A DNA stretch of 46,080 nt. Source: Candidatus Moranbacteria bacterium RIFCSPHIGHO2_02_FULL_40_12b. GTDB lineage: Bacteria; Patescibacteriota; Minisyncoccia; Moranbacterales; 2-12-FULL-40-10. The DNA is taken from assembly GCA_001784725.1 (NCBI GenBank), contig MFRX01000009.1, forward strand, positions 22,335 to 68,414, given 5' to 3'. The position numbers were made by a program, and so were the translations under genes. This document shows, piece by piece, positions 22,693 to 30,611 of the stretch (positions are counted from its first letter, which is position 1; every line of letters starts with the position of its first letter). A model generated the notes under the pieces. That model saw only the letters and a list, made by a program, of their open reading frames with translations, searched no databases and was not told the origin of the DNA.

Positions 22693-23589
22693 ATGGAAGA
22701 AGATAAAATAAAAAATGAATCAGAGGAAATAGGAAAAGTGTACGAAGAGTATGTTGAAAAAGTAGAGAAACTAAGATCCGAAGAAAACAGCATAATTGAC
22801 GAGCTTGAAGAGAAAATGGAAGAAATAAAAAATGTTGAAATAGAAAAACTCAGAGAAAACGAGGAGAAACTGGGAGAAGTTAAAAATGATTTCCAAAAAG
22901 CGCTTGACGGATTGAAAGCGGAGTATAACGTTATTGCTTCAGCCCGGCAAAGAAATAAAGTATTAACGCATCCGGAGCAAGCAAGCATGGTTCAAAAAAA
23001 GGAGAAAAAAGCGGAATTAAAAAAAGAAAAGAAAAAAGAAAATATATATCTGAAATCGGAAAAAAGCGAAACTCAAGACATGGAAAAATTAGTTGAAAAA
23101 AAACCGGCGATAGAACCCGGGCCATCAGATGATTTCAATTCGCCGAGTGACAAGCCAGAAGAAGAAAAAATGACGGAGGTTGTTCAGGAAAATGTAGATA
23201 ATGAAACTTCCGGATTTCCCAAGCCGGAACCGATAACGGAAAAATTGATCCGGGAAGAACCGGTGGATGAAACGGCAAGTCCTCAAATAACTCAAGATAA
23301 TTCGGCAAATATTGCAACAGAACCGGAACCGCCGAAAATGACTTTTGAATCGCCCAAAGAGAATTATGAACCGCGCATTCTAGAGATAAAAACAAGAGAG
23401 GACTTGATAAATCTCCTTGATTCAATACCGGGAATTCAGGATAAAGAAAAATTTTTTACGTCCGACGAATTAAAAAAAGCGGCGATTGAAGCGCTGGACA
23501 GCAGGAACAAAAAACTGCTGGATAATATAACTCGCAAGAATAATCTGCGCCTCAAGGTTTATGAAATAATGAGGCATGAAGAAAAATAA
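22693..23589 (+). CDS. Coiled-coil protein inserted in the por operon, unknown function
   Basis: A 298-residue, very charged protein without membrane segments or cysteines. Residues 1-85 form a long Glu/Lys coiled coil (EEYVEKVEKLRSEENSIIDE). A disordered middle rich in Pro, Glu and Lys follows (about 95-220). The last 70 residues look folded: ILEIKTREDLINLLDSIPG, then KEKFFTSDELKKAAIEALDS and a helix. I do not recognise the family. It starts 3 bases after the porA stop and ends 8 bases before porB, so it is expressed with them. A structural or assembly role for the oxidoreductase is possible but unproven. Confidence 0.75.
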   Translation: MEEDKIKNESEEIGKVYEEYVEKVEKLRSEENSIIDELEEKMEEIKNVEIEKLRENEEKLGEVKNDFQKALDGLKAEYNVIASARQRNKVLTHPEQASMVQKKEKKAELKKEKKKENIYLKSEKSETQDMEKLVEKKPAIEPGPSDDFNSPSDKPEEEKMTEVVQENVDNETSGFPKPEPITEKLIREEPVDETASPQITQDNSANIATEPEPPKMTFESPKENYEPRILEIKTREDLINLLDSIPGIQDKEKFFTSDELKKAAIEALDSRNKKLLDNITRKNNLRLKVYEIMRHEEK

Positions 23590-23597
23590 CAAAATAA

Positions 23598-24533
23598 ATG
23601 AATAAAAAACTAACCCAAAAATTCGCTCCCGGGCATTCAACTTGCGCCGGATGCGGGATTCCGGCGATCGTGCGGACGGTTTTAGACGCGACCAATGATC
23701 CGGTGGTTGTCGTTAATGGAACGGGATGCCTGGAAGTTACCTCTACGCTCTATCCCTATACTTCCTGGAAAGTTCCGTATATCCATAACGCATTTGAAAA
23801 TGCCGCGGCGACGGCGGCGGGAATTGACGCGGCTCAAAAAGTTCTGGAGAAAAAAGGGAGAGGGGGTAAGAAGGCGAAGATTATCGCGTTTGCCGGCGAC
23901 GGCGGAACATATGATATCGGACTGCAGTCGCTTTCAGGAGCGTTGGAGCGCGGCCACAATTTTCTTTATGTCTGCTACGACAACCAGGGATATATGAACA
24001 CCGGCGGGCAAAGATCCAGCGCTTCACCCTACGGCGCCAGCACCGAGACAACTCCTTCAAGCGGAAAAGATATCGGAAACGAGCTTTATCGGAAGGACCT
24101 TATGCAAATTGTGGAAGCGCATCATATCAAATACCTGGCGCAGGCCAATGTGGCGTATATTGAGGACTTAAAAATGAAAGCCAAAAAGGGACTGGAGACC
24201 GAAGGGCCGTCGTTTTTGCTGGTGCTTCAGCCCTGCACCAACCTCTGGAAATACCCGACTTCACTCTATGTCCATTACGGGAAGTCGGCGACGGAAACCA
24301 ATTTCTGGCCGCTCTATGAAATTTCCGCCAAAGGCGGATCCGCCTCGGGCGGAGAAAATGTAAAATATAAAATAAATTATACTCCAAAAGAAAGAAAACC
24401 GATTGAGGAATTCCTGAAAGGGCAGGGAAGATTCAAACATCTATTCAAACCGCATAATAAAAAAGTGATTGAAAAAATGCAGAAAATGGTGGATGAAAAG
24501 TGGGAGGAACTTATAAAAAGAAGCAAGAATTAA
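23598..24533 (+). CDS. porB: 2-oxoacid:ferredoxin oxidoreductase, beta subunit
   Basis: 311 residues. HSTCAGCGIPAIVRTVLDA provides two cluster cysteines, and GDGGTYDIGLQSLSGALERG with YDNQGYMNTGGQRS is the thiamine diphosphate-Mg2+ binding motif. TPSSGKDIGNELYRKDLM and PCTNLWKYP follow as expected for pyruvate-type beta subunits, with the third cysteine in PCTN. A short Gly/Ser-rich loop (AKGGSASGGEN) is encoded by tandem TCCGCC/GGCGGA hairpins. It ends the operon; a tRNA gene lies on the other strand 18 bases downstream. Confidence 0.93.
   Translation: MNKKLTQKFAPGHSTCAGCGIPAIVRTVLDATNDPVVVVNGTGCLEVTSTLYPYTSWKVPYIHNAFENAAATAAGIDAAQKVLEKKGRGGKKAKIIAFAGDGGTYDIGLQSLSGALERGHNFLYVCYDNQGYMNTGGQRSSASPYGASTETTPSSGKDIGNELYRKDLMQIVEAHHIKYLAQANVAYIEDLKMKAKKGLETEGPSFLLVLQPCTNLWKYPTSLYVHYGKSATETNFWPLYEISAKGGSASGGENVKYKINYTPKERKPIEEFLKGQGRFKHLFKPHNKKVIEKMQKMVDEKWEELIKRSKN
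24324..24353 (+). repeat. Tandem GC-rich hairpins inside porB
   Basis: TCCGCC, AAA, GGCGGA and TCCGCC, TCG, GGCGGA lie back to back and are read in frame as a Gly/Ser-rich loop. A related GGGCGGATCC word occurs at 30488. Confidence 0.55.
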
Positions 24534-24551
24534 GAAGTATGAATTAAGCGG

Positions 24552-24624
24552 AGCCACCTGTCGGATTTGAACCGACGACCTATGCGTTACGAATGCATTG
24601 CTCTACCAACTGAGCTAAGGTGGC
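24552..24624 (-). tRNA. tRNA-Thr (anticodon CGT)
   Basis: On the minus strand the acceptor GCCACCT pairs with AGGTGGC. The D arm is GCTCAGTTGGTAGAGC, and the T arm GTCGGTTCAAATCCGAC is perfect. The anticodon loop TTCGTAA reads CGT, for the Thr codon ACG. The last pair of the anticodon stem is an A-C mismatch (ATGCA with CGCAT). CCA is not encoded, so it would be added by the nucleotidyltransferase. There is no intron. Confidence 0.95.
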
Positions 24625-24685
24625 AATAGTAGTAATATAAAATATAAAAAACAATTTAGCAATATAACAATTTAACAATAAAGCA

Positions 24686-25204
24686 ATGAATAATTTTATC
24701 TGCCAAATTTGCGGGGACGCGTATCTGGGCGAGGAAAAACCGAAGAACTGCCCGTTTTGCGGGGCGCGGGAGCATTTTATCAAAGTTGGGAAAGAAGCGG
24801 ATCCGATCGTAAATCAGAAAATAGAGATTAGTGAAATTTCCGGCAGAAATTTGGAGGAAACATTGGCGCTGGAACTAAGGGCTAATCTAATTTATCTCTG
24901 TATGGCTAGCGTAGCGCATAGATATGAGCTGAAGGCGATGTATAAAAGATTGGCTAAAGTAGAAATGGAACACGCGGTGATTGTCACTAAATTATTAAAT
25001 ATTGCCTTGCCGAAAGTGGAAGAACAAACCTGCAGTCAGGATGATATAGAAAATTTCAAAAAAACAATAGAACTGGAAGAACACGCTGCAGGATTATATT
25101 CCAAATTTGCCAAAGAGTCAGAAGAACAGAATATTAAAATATTTTTTACCGCGCTTAATCAGGCGGAGCAAGATCATATAGAGCTTATAAAAAACTATTT
25201 GTAG
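24686..25204 (+). CDS. Rubrerythrin-like protein (rubredoxin domain first)
   Basis: 172 residues. The N-terminus is a rubredoxin-like zinc/iron knuckle (CQICGDAYLGEEKPKNCPFCG). A four-helix ferritin-like di-iron domain follows: LEETLALELRANLIYL, KVEMEHAVIVTKLL, IELEEHAAGLYSKFAKES, and LNQAEQDHIELIKN, supplying E and ExxH ligands. The domain order is the reverse of classical rubrerythrin. Such proteins reduce hydrogen peroxide in anaerobes, and the neighbouring ferredoxin-dependent por operon could supply reducing power. The gene is on the opposite strand to the tRNA, and no strong Shine-Dalgarno sequence is seen. Confidence 0.88.
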   Translation: MNNFICQICGDAYLGEEKPKNCPFCGAREHFIKVGKEADPIVNQKIEISEISGRNLEETLALELRANLIYLCMASVAHRYELKAMYKRLAKVEMEHAVIVTKLLNIALPKVEEQTCSQDDIENFKKTIELEEHAAGLYSKFAKESEEQNIKIFFTALNQAEQDHIELIKNYL

Positions 25205-25335
25205 TTTTTTATAAGAATTTTTAATTTCCAATTTTTAATTTTTAAATAATTTCTAATGTTTAAATGTTTAAAAATTTATAAACTAAGATTTATTTATAAA
25301 ATTACAAAATTAAAAATCATAAAATTTACTTAACT
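25205..25335. repeat. AT-rich spacer before the ZIP transporter gene
   Basis: The 131-base gap is nearly all A and T. TTTAATTTCCAATTTTTAATTTT and TAAATGTTTAAAAATTTATAAA form weak imperfect palindromes like those before secF. I see no clear promoter or gene. Confidence 0.4.
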
Positions 25336-26079
25336 ATGCTTTGGATTTATACGTTAGTGTCAGTCGTTATCGTCAGCTTGATTTCGCTCATCGGCGTTTT
25401 TACTTTGTCTATCAGCCAAGAAAAATTAAAAAAATTTCTAATTTATTTTGTAAGCTTGTCGGCGGGAACGCTTTTGGGCGACGCCTTTATTCATCTCATT
25501 CCGGAGTCGTATAAAAACGGAGCGAACGCGATATTAGCTCCGCTTTCAATTTTGTCGGGCATTCTAGTATTTTTTATTCTGGAAAAATTTCTGCACTGGC
25601 GCCATTGCCATGATGTCGCCTGCGACGATCATCCTCATCCTTTTTCTTATGTCATTTTAATGGGAGATACGCTTCACAATTTTATTGATGGATTGGTTAT
25701 AGCGGCAAGTTACCTTGTTAGCATTCCTGTCGGGTTGGCTACGACTTTAGCGGTGATACTTCATGAAATTCCGCAGGAGGTCGGCGATTTTGGCTCGTTA
25801 ATATATGGCGGATTCACAAGAGCCAAAGCGCTGCTTTTTAATTTTGGAACGGCATTGAGCGCCATTCTGGGCGCTATAATTGTATTGATAATCAATATAG
25901 ATACCACACGAGTTACTAATTTTCTGATACCTTTCGCGGCTGGCGGATTCATCTATATCGCTAGTTCCGATCTTATTCCGGAAATCCACAAGCAAACGGA
26001 ATTAAAAAAATCATTCGGGCAGTTAATAATGTTTCTGATTGGCATCGGGCTAATGGCTGCGTTGATTCTTATGGAATAA
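25336..26079 (+). CDS. ZIP family metal transporter
   Basis: 247 residues with about seven or eight membrane helices. It would import Zn2+ or another divalent metal. Helix 4 holds LHNFIDGLVIAASY and helix 5 LHEIPQEVGDFGSLIYGGF, the two signature helices with the metal-binding His, Asn, Glu and Asp residues. The loop HCHDVACDDHPHPF is a His-rich cytoplasmic loop, as in other ZIP proteins. SLSAGTLLGDAFIHLIPES in helix 2 is also typical. It stands alone between the rubrerythrin gene and a convergent gene, with a terminator after it. Confidence 0.93.
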   Translation: MLWIYTLVSVVIVSLISLIGVFTLSISQEKLKKFLIYFVSLSAGTLLGDAFIHLIPESYKNGANAILAPLSILSGILVFFILEKFLHWRHCHDVACDDHPHPFSYVILMGDTLHNFIDGLVIAASYLVSIPVGLATTLAVILHEIPQEVGDFGSLIYGGFTRAKALLFNFGTALSAILGAIIVLIINIDTTRVTNFLIPFAAGGFIYIASSDLIPEIHKQTELKKSFGQLIMFLIGIGLMAALILME

Positions 26080-26098
26080 TTAAAATATTTAATAATTA

Positions 26099-26130
26099 AA
26101 AGGCTGTTGCGATTTGTCGCAACAGCCTTT
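26099..26130. terminator. Bidirectional terminator
   Basis: AAAGGCTGTTGCGA, loop TTTG, TCGCAACAGCCTTT: a perfect 14-pair stem with A and T runs at its foot, between the convergent ZIP and HD-domain genes. Confidence 0.85.
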
Positions 26131-26138
26131 CCGCGCCT

Positions 26139-27197
26139 TCATTTCACCCAGTCCAGATCGGGGTCGGCAAAATCAATATTTTTTTCTCGGATGTGCGGGA
26201 TTATCTCCGTTATTCCAAAGTTCTTAATATCTTCAATTCTCGGCTTCTTCCCGTGGAGATAAATATTTTTTGCCATTTGATTAATCTCCGTATCAGTCAT
26301 TAATGCTAACAAAATAGACGGGTCGCATTCCCTGAAAGAGTGGTCGCGCTGCAAGAATTCAAAAACCCTTTCTAAAATCATCTTTTGGATTCTCCAGTCA
26401 AGTTGGCTATAATAATTTTCATACATCCAGTCGCGAATCTTCCCAAATTTTTCTGCCGCTTCGCTTTCAGAAAAGGAAATAATTCCTTTTTCCGAACTCT
26501 CTCTAACCAAAGTGAAAATGCAATGCAGAATTCTTTCCCTTTGGTTTTTTCCAAGATAATTTACTTCACGCGGAAGCGCAGCTTCTTCTATATGCCCATA
26601 TCTCAGACCATCATTGATATCTGAAAATGTATAAGCGATTTTGTCGGAAAACATTGCGACCGCATATTCAAGAGGGGATTCCGGATTTATTAATAAAGCT
26701 TTCCCGCCCCGCGAATGATTTAGCACTCCCTCTAACACTTCAAAATTTAAATTTAGTCCTTCTCCCTTTCTTTCAATATGCTGGGCTATTACTATCCCAA
26801 AAACTTCATGACTGAATTTTTTTCCGCTCACTTTAGAAATAAATTCTTCGCCGAGATGGCCAAAGGGCGTGTGGCCGATGTCATGGGCTTCCGCTATTGC
26901 TTCGCAAAGAGGAATATTTAATCCCGTAATGTCAGCGATTTTTGTGGCGATGGAAACCACCTCCATTGTATGGCGCGAGCGGGTTCTTATATGAGGATTG
27001 CGGGGATCGCAGAGAACTTGGGTTTTCTCATTTAGGCGGCGCCTGGCTTTACTATTAAGGACTTTGTCTCTGGAAAGAATGAATGGATCAACGCAGTTAA
27101 AATAAGGGCTGTCCTCATCCTTGCCGTCATTTCTTCTTCCCTGGCTATTTTCCGGATTAAACGCTTTGTCTCTTAAGCAGTTCTTGAATTTTTTCAT
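26139..27197 (-). CDS. dGTPase-like HD-domain phosphohydrolase
   Basis: 352 residues. RLNEKTQVLCDPRNPHIRTRSRHTMEV near residue 55 and CEAIAEAHDIGHTPFGHLGEE supply the HD metal-binding residues (H, HD) as in Dgt-type deoxynucleoside triphosphate triphosphohydrolases; the last Asp is in AVAMFSDKIAYTFSDIND. Such enzymes cut dNTPs to the nucleoside and triphosphate and lower the dNTP pool. A clear GGAGG lies 8 bases before the ATG, and a good promoter is upstream, unlike most genes here. The substrate is inferred; members of this group may act on several dNTPs. Confidence 0.88.
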   Translation of the reverse strand: MKKFKNCLRDKAFNPENSQGRRNDGKDEDSPYFNCVDPFILSRDKVLNSKARRRLNEKTQVLCDPRNPHIRTRSRHTMEVVSIATKIADITGLNIPLCEAIAEAHDIGHTPFGHLGEEFISKVSGKKFSHEVFGIVIAQHIERKGEGLNLNFEVLEGVLNHSRGGKALLINPESPLEYAVAMFSDKIAYTFSDINDGLRYGHIEEAALPREVNYLGKNQRERILHCIFTLVRESSEKGIISFSESEAAEKFGKIRDWMYENYYSQLDWRIQKMILERVFEFLQRDHSFRECDPSILLALMTDTEINQMAKNIYLHGKKPRIEDIKNFGITEIIPHIREKNIDFADPDLDWVK

Positions 27198-27250
27198 ACC
27201 GCCCTCCTTGTTTATTTTTCAAAAATTTAAGGTACAAAATCTAGTGATTT

Positions 27251-27279
27251 ATATTATCAGTAAAAAGAAAATCAGTCAA
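27251..27279 (-). promoter_or_regulatory. Promoter of the dGTPase-like gene
   Basis: On the minus strand, TTGACT (27274-27279) and TAATAT (27251-27256) with a 17-base spacer. Confidence 0.6.
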
Positions 27280-27315
27280 TTTTTTCATCGCTTTATTTTT
27301 TATATTTTATTATGG

Positions 27316-27321
27316 TATAAT
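27316..27321 (+). promoter_or_regulatory. Extended -10 of prfB
   Basis: TGGTATAAT lies with its last base 8 bases before the prfB ATG at 27330. The transcript would start within a few bases of the ATG, so it would be leaderless or nearly so. Confidence 0.5.
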
Positions 27322-27329
27322 GTAATCCC

Positions 27330-28422
27330 ATGAAAGAACTCCAAGAAAAATTAGATATTTTAAAAGCTAAAATCCCGCAATTGCGGGACTGGCTTTGATG
27401 TTGCCGGTAAAAAGCGGACTATTGCGGACTTGGAACGGACTACCGCGGAGAAAGAGTTTTGGAGCGACAATCAGAAAGCAAGCGAAACAATGAAAGAGTT
27501 GGAATTATTGCGAATAGAAGTCGGGGAAATTGAAAATACTGAAAAAAGAATTGAAGAAATTTCGGGCCTCGCGGAAATCGCGGAAAACGAAAAAGACGCG
27601 GCGGAAATTGAAAAGGAAATCGGGAAAATCGGGGAGATGATGGACAAACTGGAATTCAAAACGCTTTTTAACGGCCCTTATGACAAAAACGACGCCATCC
27701 TTTCTATCCATAGTGGCGCTGGAGGCGTGGACGCGCAGGACTGGGCGGAAATGCTGCTGCGGATGTATCTGCGCTGGGCGGAAAAAAATAATTTCAAAGT
27801 CCGCCTCATTGACGAATCGCGCGGGGGAGAAGCGGGAATAAAAAGCGCGACTTTCGAAGTGGAAGGGCCGTACGGGTACGGACATCTTCAGTCAGAAGCC
27901 GGAGTGCATCGCCTGGTCCGGCTTTCGCCGTTCAACGCGGATAATCTCCGCCAGACATCTTTCGCGTTGGTCGAAGTCCTTCCGATAATATCCGAAATGG
28001 AAGAAGTGAAAATAAAACCGGATGATCTCCGGATTGATACTTTCCGCTCGGGGGGAGCTGGCGGCCAAAGCGTCAATAAAACCGAAAGCGCCGTCCGCAT
28101 AACTCATATACCGACCGGCCTGGTGGCGGCTTGCCAGAATGAAAGGTCGCAAGCGCAAAATAAGGAACAGGCGATGAAGGTTTTGAAAGCCAAACTGCAT
28201 CAGAAATTTCTGGAGGAAAAGGAAAAGGAAAAAATGAAACTGCGCGGTGAATACAAGAGCGCCGAGTGGGGAAATCAGATCCGGTCTTATGTTTTACATC
28301 CGTATAAAATGGTAAAAGACCACCGGACGAAATATGAAACTTCAGACGCGGAAAAGGTGCTGGACGGGGAAATAAGCGAATTTATTGAGGAATATTTGAA
28401 GTTTGCGGCAGGAAAGAAATAA
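27330..28422 (+). CDS. prfB: Peptide chain release factor 2, with programmed +1 frameshift
   Basis: RF2 recognises UAA and UGA and releases the peptide. The reading begins at 27330 (MKELQEKLDILKAKIPQLRDWL) and meets CTT TGA at 27393-27398. A +1 slip onto GAT continues as DVAGKKRTIADLERTTAEKEFW and runs to 28422, giving about 363 residues in all. The RF2 motif SPF (RLSPFNADN) reads stop codons, and GGQ (GAGGQSVNKTESAVRITH) triggers release. The CTTTGA site is the classic autoregulatory one. The SD-like stimulator is weak (GCGGGA), but a perfect palindrome CCCGCAATTGCGGG lies 5 bases upstream of the site. The gene has its own -10 box. Confidence 0.95.
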
Positions 28423-28434
28423 TGGTAAAATAAC

Positions 28435-28521
28435 TTTACTAATTACGAATCAATTACTAATATACTAATTTTTTAAAATTTATTCATATATAATTCGTTA
28501 ATAATTCGGATATAATTAGAA
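28435..28521. repeat. Palindromic spacer repeat, copy 3
   Basis: Left arm TTTACTAATTACGAATCAAT and ACTAATATACTAAT. The right arm (ATTCATATATAATTCGTTAA) is more diverged than in the other copies. TATAAT at 28511-28516 within its end could serve as a -10 box for ftsE. Confidence 0.65.
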
Positions 28522-28536
28522 TAGCAATTCGAATCC

Positions 28537-29217
28537 ATGATTAAATTCGAAAATGTCACCAAAATATTTCCGGGCGACTTTATCGCTTTGGAAGACATTG
28601 ACCTCTTTATTGACAAAGGAGAATTTATTTCCATTGTCGGGCAGAGCGGCGCCGGAAAGTCAACTTTATTGAAACTTATATACGCGGAAGAACAGCCGAC
28701 AACCGGAAAGGTTTATTTTGAGGAAAGGCCTTTGGACGGAATTAAAAGGCGGCATCTGCCGTATTATCGCCGTAACATTGGAACGGTATTTCAGGATTTC
28801 AAGCTTTTGCCGCAGAGGACTATTTTTGAAAATGTGGCATACGCCTTGGAAGTGGCGGGGGAAACGAACGCGGAAATCAGCGAAAAAGTTCCGAAAATTT
28901 TGGATATCGTGGGATTGGGCGACAAGATGGAGAAATTTCCCAAGCAGCTTTCAGGCGGGGAGCAGCAAAGGGTCTCCTTGGCGCGCGCCCTTATTCACCG
29001 GCCGAAAGTCATTATCGCCGACGAACCAACGGGAAATCTGGATCCGATTTCCACCTGGGAGCTTATTAAGCTTTTGCTTAAAATTAATGATTTTGGAACA
29101 ACGATTCTTCTGGCCACGCATAATAAGAATATCGTGGATCGGATAGGAAAAAGAGTTGTCGCGCTTGATAAAGGAAAAGTGATAAGGGATCATAAGAAAG
29201 GCAAATATGTGATATAG
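28537..29217 (+). CDS. ftsE: Cell division ATP-binding protein FtsE
   Basis: A 226-residue ABC ATPase that with FtsX regulates peptidoglycan hydrolases at the division site. Walker A is GQSGAGKST (about 36-44), the Q loop is FQDFKLLP, the signature LSGGEQQRVSLARAL, Walker B VIIADEPTGNLDP, and the H loop ATHNK. FENVTKIFPG at the start and the short length are typical. ftsX follows after a palindromic repeat of 99 bases. It has no Shine-Dalgarno sequence. Confidence 0.95.
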   Translation: MIKFENVTKIFPGDFIALEDIDLFIDKGEFISIVGQSGAGKSTLLKLIYAEEQPTTGKVYFEERPLDGIKRRHLPYYRRNIGTVFQDFKLLPQRTIFENVAYALEVAGETNAEISEKVPKILDIVGLGDKMEKFPKQLSGGEQQRVSLARALIHRPKVIIADEPTGNLDPISTWELIKLLLKINDFGTTILLATHNKNIVDRIGKRVVALDKGKVIRDHKKGKYVI

Positions 29218-29218
29218 C

Positions 29219-29317
29219 TTTACGAATTACGAATCAATACTAATATACGAATCTTTTTGGTTTGATTAAAGACATAGGCATCATTAGTATATTCATATAA
29301 AATTCGTAATTAGTAAA
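29219..29317. repeat. Palindromic spacer repeat, copy 4
   Basis: TTTACGAATTACGAATCAAT and ACTAATATACGAAT on the left are mirrored by ATTAGTATATTCATAT and AATTCGTAATTAGTAAA on the right, around a loop of about 30 bases. It starts two bases after the ftsE stop and ends ten bases before the ftsX ATG. Confidence 0.8.
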
Positions 29318-29326
29318 AAATTTATT

Positions 29327-30250
29327 ATGAAATTATTAAAACTTTGGCGGACATTTAAAGAAGGTTTCAAAAATTTTTACCGCAATGGCTGGCTTAGCGT
29401 TGCGACAGCCGTTATTTTAACGCTGTCTCTTTATATTGTCGGCATATTCGCGATTGTCGGCGTTGCTTCCAATGTTCTTCTGAAAAATATCCAAGGCGTG
29501 GCTAATATTAGCGTTTATTTTAATCCTGAAGTGAGCGAGGCGAAAATTATGGAAATCAAAAGTAATCTGGAAAGTTTCCGGGAAATTAATTCCGCGGAGT
29601 ATGTTTCAAAAGAACAAGCGATGCAGGAGCTGCTGTCTATGGAAGATATTCAGGACGCCATCAGCAGAGCGGTCGAGGAAGTTGGCAATGACGCTTTGCC
29701 CGCGTCGCTGATAATCACCGCGAAGCAATCCGACCAATATGAAATTATTTCTCAGGCGATACGCGGCAGTTATGGCGGTGAAATAGAAAAAATTGAAGAC
29801 AATAAAAAGATTATTGATGAAATAAACGGAATAACAAAGCTTTCAGAAAGAGCCGGCTTGATTTTGGGAATTATTTTTCTGCTCATCGCGGTGCTCATTA
29901 CATTCAATACCATAAGAATAACTATGTATTCCCACCGGCAGGAATTTGAGATTATGCGGCTGGTGGGCGCTTCAAACTTGTATGTTCGGATGCCTTTCGT
30001 GTTTGAAGGAATTTTTTACGGGCTTTTCACCGCGATAACCGCCACTCTTTTTCTGTTCGCCACGGTAAAATTTGTTTTTCCGGTTCTGATCCGGGAGTCG
30101 GCCTCGCAAAGCGCCAAAGTTTTTTTTGAACAGGTTAATTCGTTTTATTTCCAGTATGTCTGGCTCGTGTTCGGGATTCTTCTACTTTTTGGAATGATTA
30201 TGGGCGTTATCAGCGGGTTTATCGCGATCAGAAGATACCTGAAAGTGTAA
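29327..30250 (+). CDS. ftsX: Cell division protein FtsX
   Basis: 307 residues with four membrane helices and a large outer loop between the first two. It starts LWRTFKEGFKNFYRNGWLSVATAVILTLSLYIVG, typical of FtsX. The outer domain has NISVYFNPEVSEAKI and FREINSAEYVSKEQAM, which in homologues touch the murein hydrolase or its activator. Helices at about 185-205, 225-250 and 275-300 complete the permease. No hydrolase partner (such as a NlpC/P60 or EnvC-like gene) is seen in the window. A strong terminator follows. Confidence 0.95.
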   Translation: MKLLKLWRTFKEGFKNFYRNGWLSVATAVILTLSLYIVGIFAIVGVASNVLLKNIQGVANISVYFNPEVSEAKIMEIKSNLESFREINSAEYVSKEQAMQELLSMEDIQDAISRAVEEVGNDALPASLIITAKQSDQYEIISQAIRGSYGGEIEKIEDNKKIIDEINGITKLSERAGLILGIIFLLIAVLITFNTIRITMYSHRQEFEIMRLVGASNLYVRMPFVFEGIFYGLFTAITATLFLFATVKFVFPVLIRESASQSAKVFFEQVNSFYFQYVWLVFGILLLFGMIMGVISGFIAIRRYLKV

Positions 30251-30272
30251 GAGAAGAGAAACGAAAAAAATA

Positions 30273-30298
30273 AAAAAAAGGATGAATATCCTTTTTTT
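30273..30298. terminator. Terminator between ftsX and tRNA-Gln
   Basis: AAAAAAAGGAT, loop GAAT, ATCCTTTTTTT. The A and T runs make it work in both directions. Confidence 0.8.
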
Positions 30299-30299
30299 G

Positions 30300-30371
30300 T
30301 TGGAGCGGTAGGATTCGAACCCACGCATGACGGGACCAGAACCCGTTGCCTTACCGCTTGGCTACGCTCCA
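30300..30371 (-). tRNA. tRNA-Gln (anticodon CTG)
   Basis: On the minus strand the acceptor TGGAGCG pairs with CGCTCCA. The anticodon stem ACGGG/CCCGT closes the loop TTCTGGT, anticodon CTG, for the Gln codon CAG. The T arm is GTGGGTTCGAATCCTAC. CCA is not encoded. No intron. Confidence 0.94.
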
Positions 30372-30397
30372 GCGGCGCTAAAATAATTTACTTGTCT

Positions 30398-30426
30398 AGT
30401 ATAATTTGAATTTCCAAAAAAATCAA
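30398..30426 (-). promoter_or_regulatory. Promoter of tRNA-Gln
   Basis: On the minus strand, TTGATT (30421-30426) and TATACT (30398-30403) with a 17-base spacer, about 27 bases before the tRNA. Confidence 0.55.
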
Positions 30427-30545
30427 TATAATGCTCTATTAATATGGTTTTTACCCTGTAGCGTCCGCCTTTTACGGACTGTTATCCGGGCGGATCCCCC
30501 TCTAACTGTGATTATTTAATACTTATTTAAGCCCTATTTTGACTA

Positions 30546-30574
30546 TTGACTTTTTTTATATTTTGCGCTACAAT
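30546..30574 (+). promoter_or_regulatory. Promoter of the orphan 451-residue gene
   Basis: TTGACT (30546-30551) and TACAAT (30569-30574) with a 17-base spacer that is T-rich and ends TTTTGCGC, close to the island promoter at 8922-8950. Between the tRNA and this promoter I see only the tRNA promoter and a GTCCG/CGGAC hairpin near 30463. Confidence 0.65.
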
Positions 30575-30611
30575 GCAATATTGGTTCATTGAGAACTTAA
30601 TATTATTGCGA

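Noticed and set aside
24552..30371. Introns in the tRNA genes, known in some Patescibacteria
   Set aside because: Both tRNA genes fold completely without interruption.
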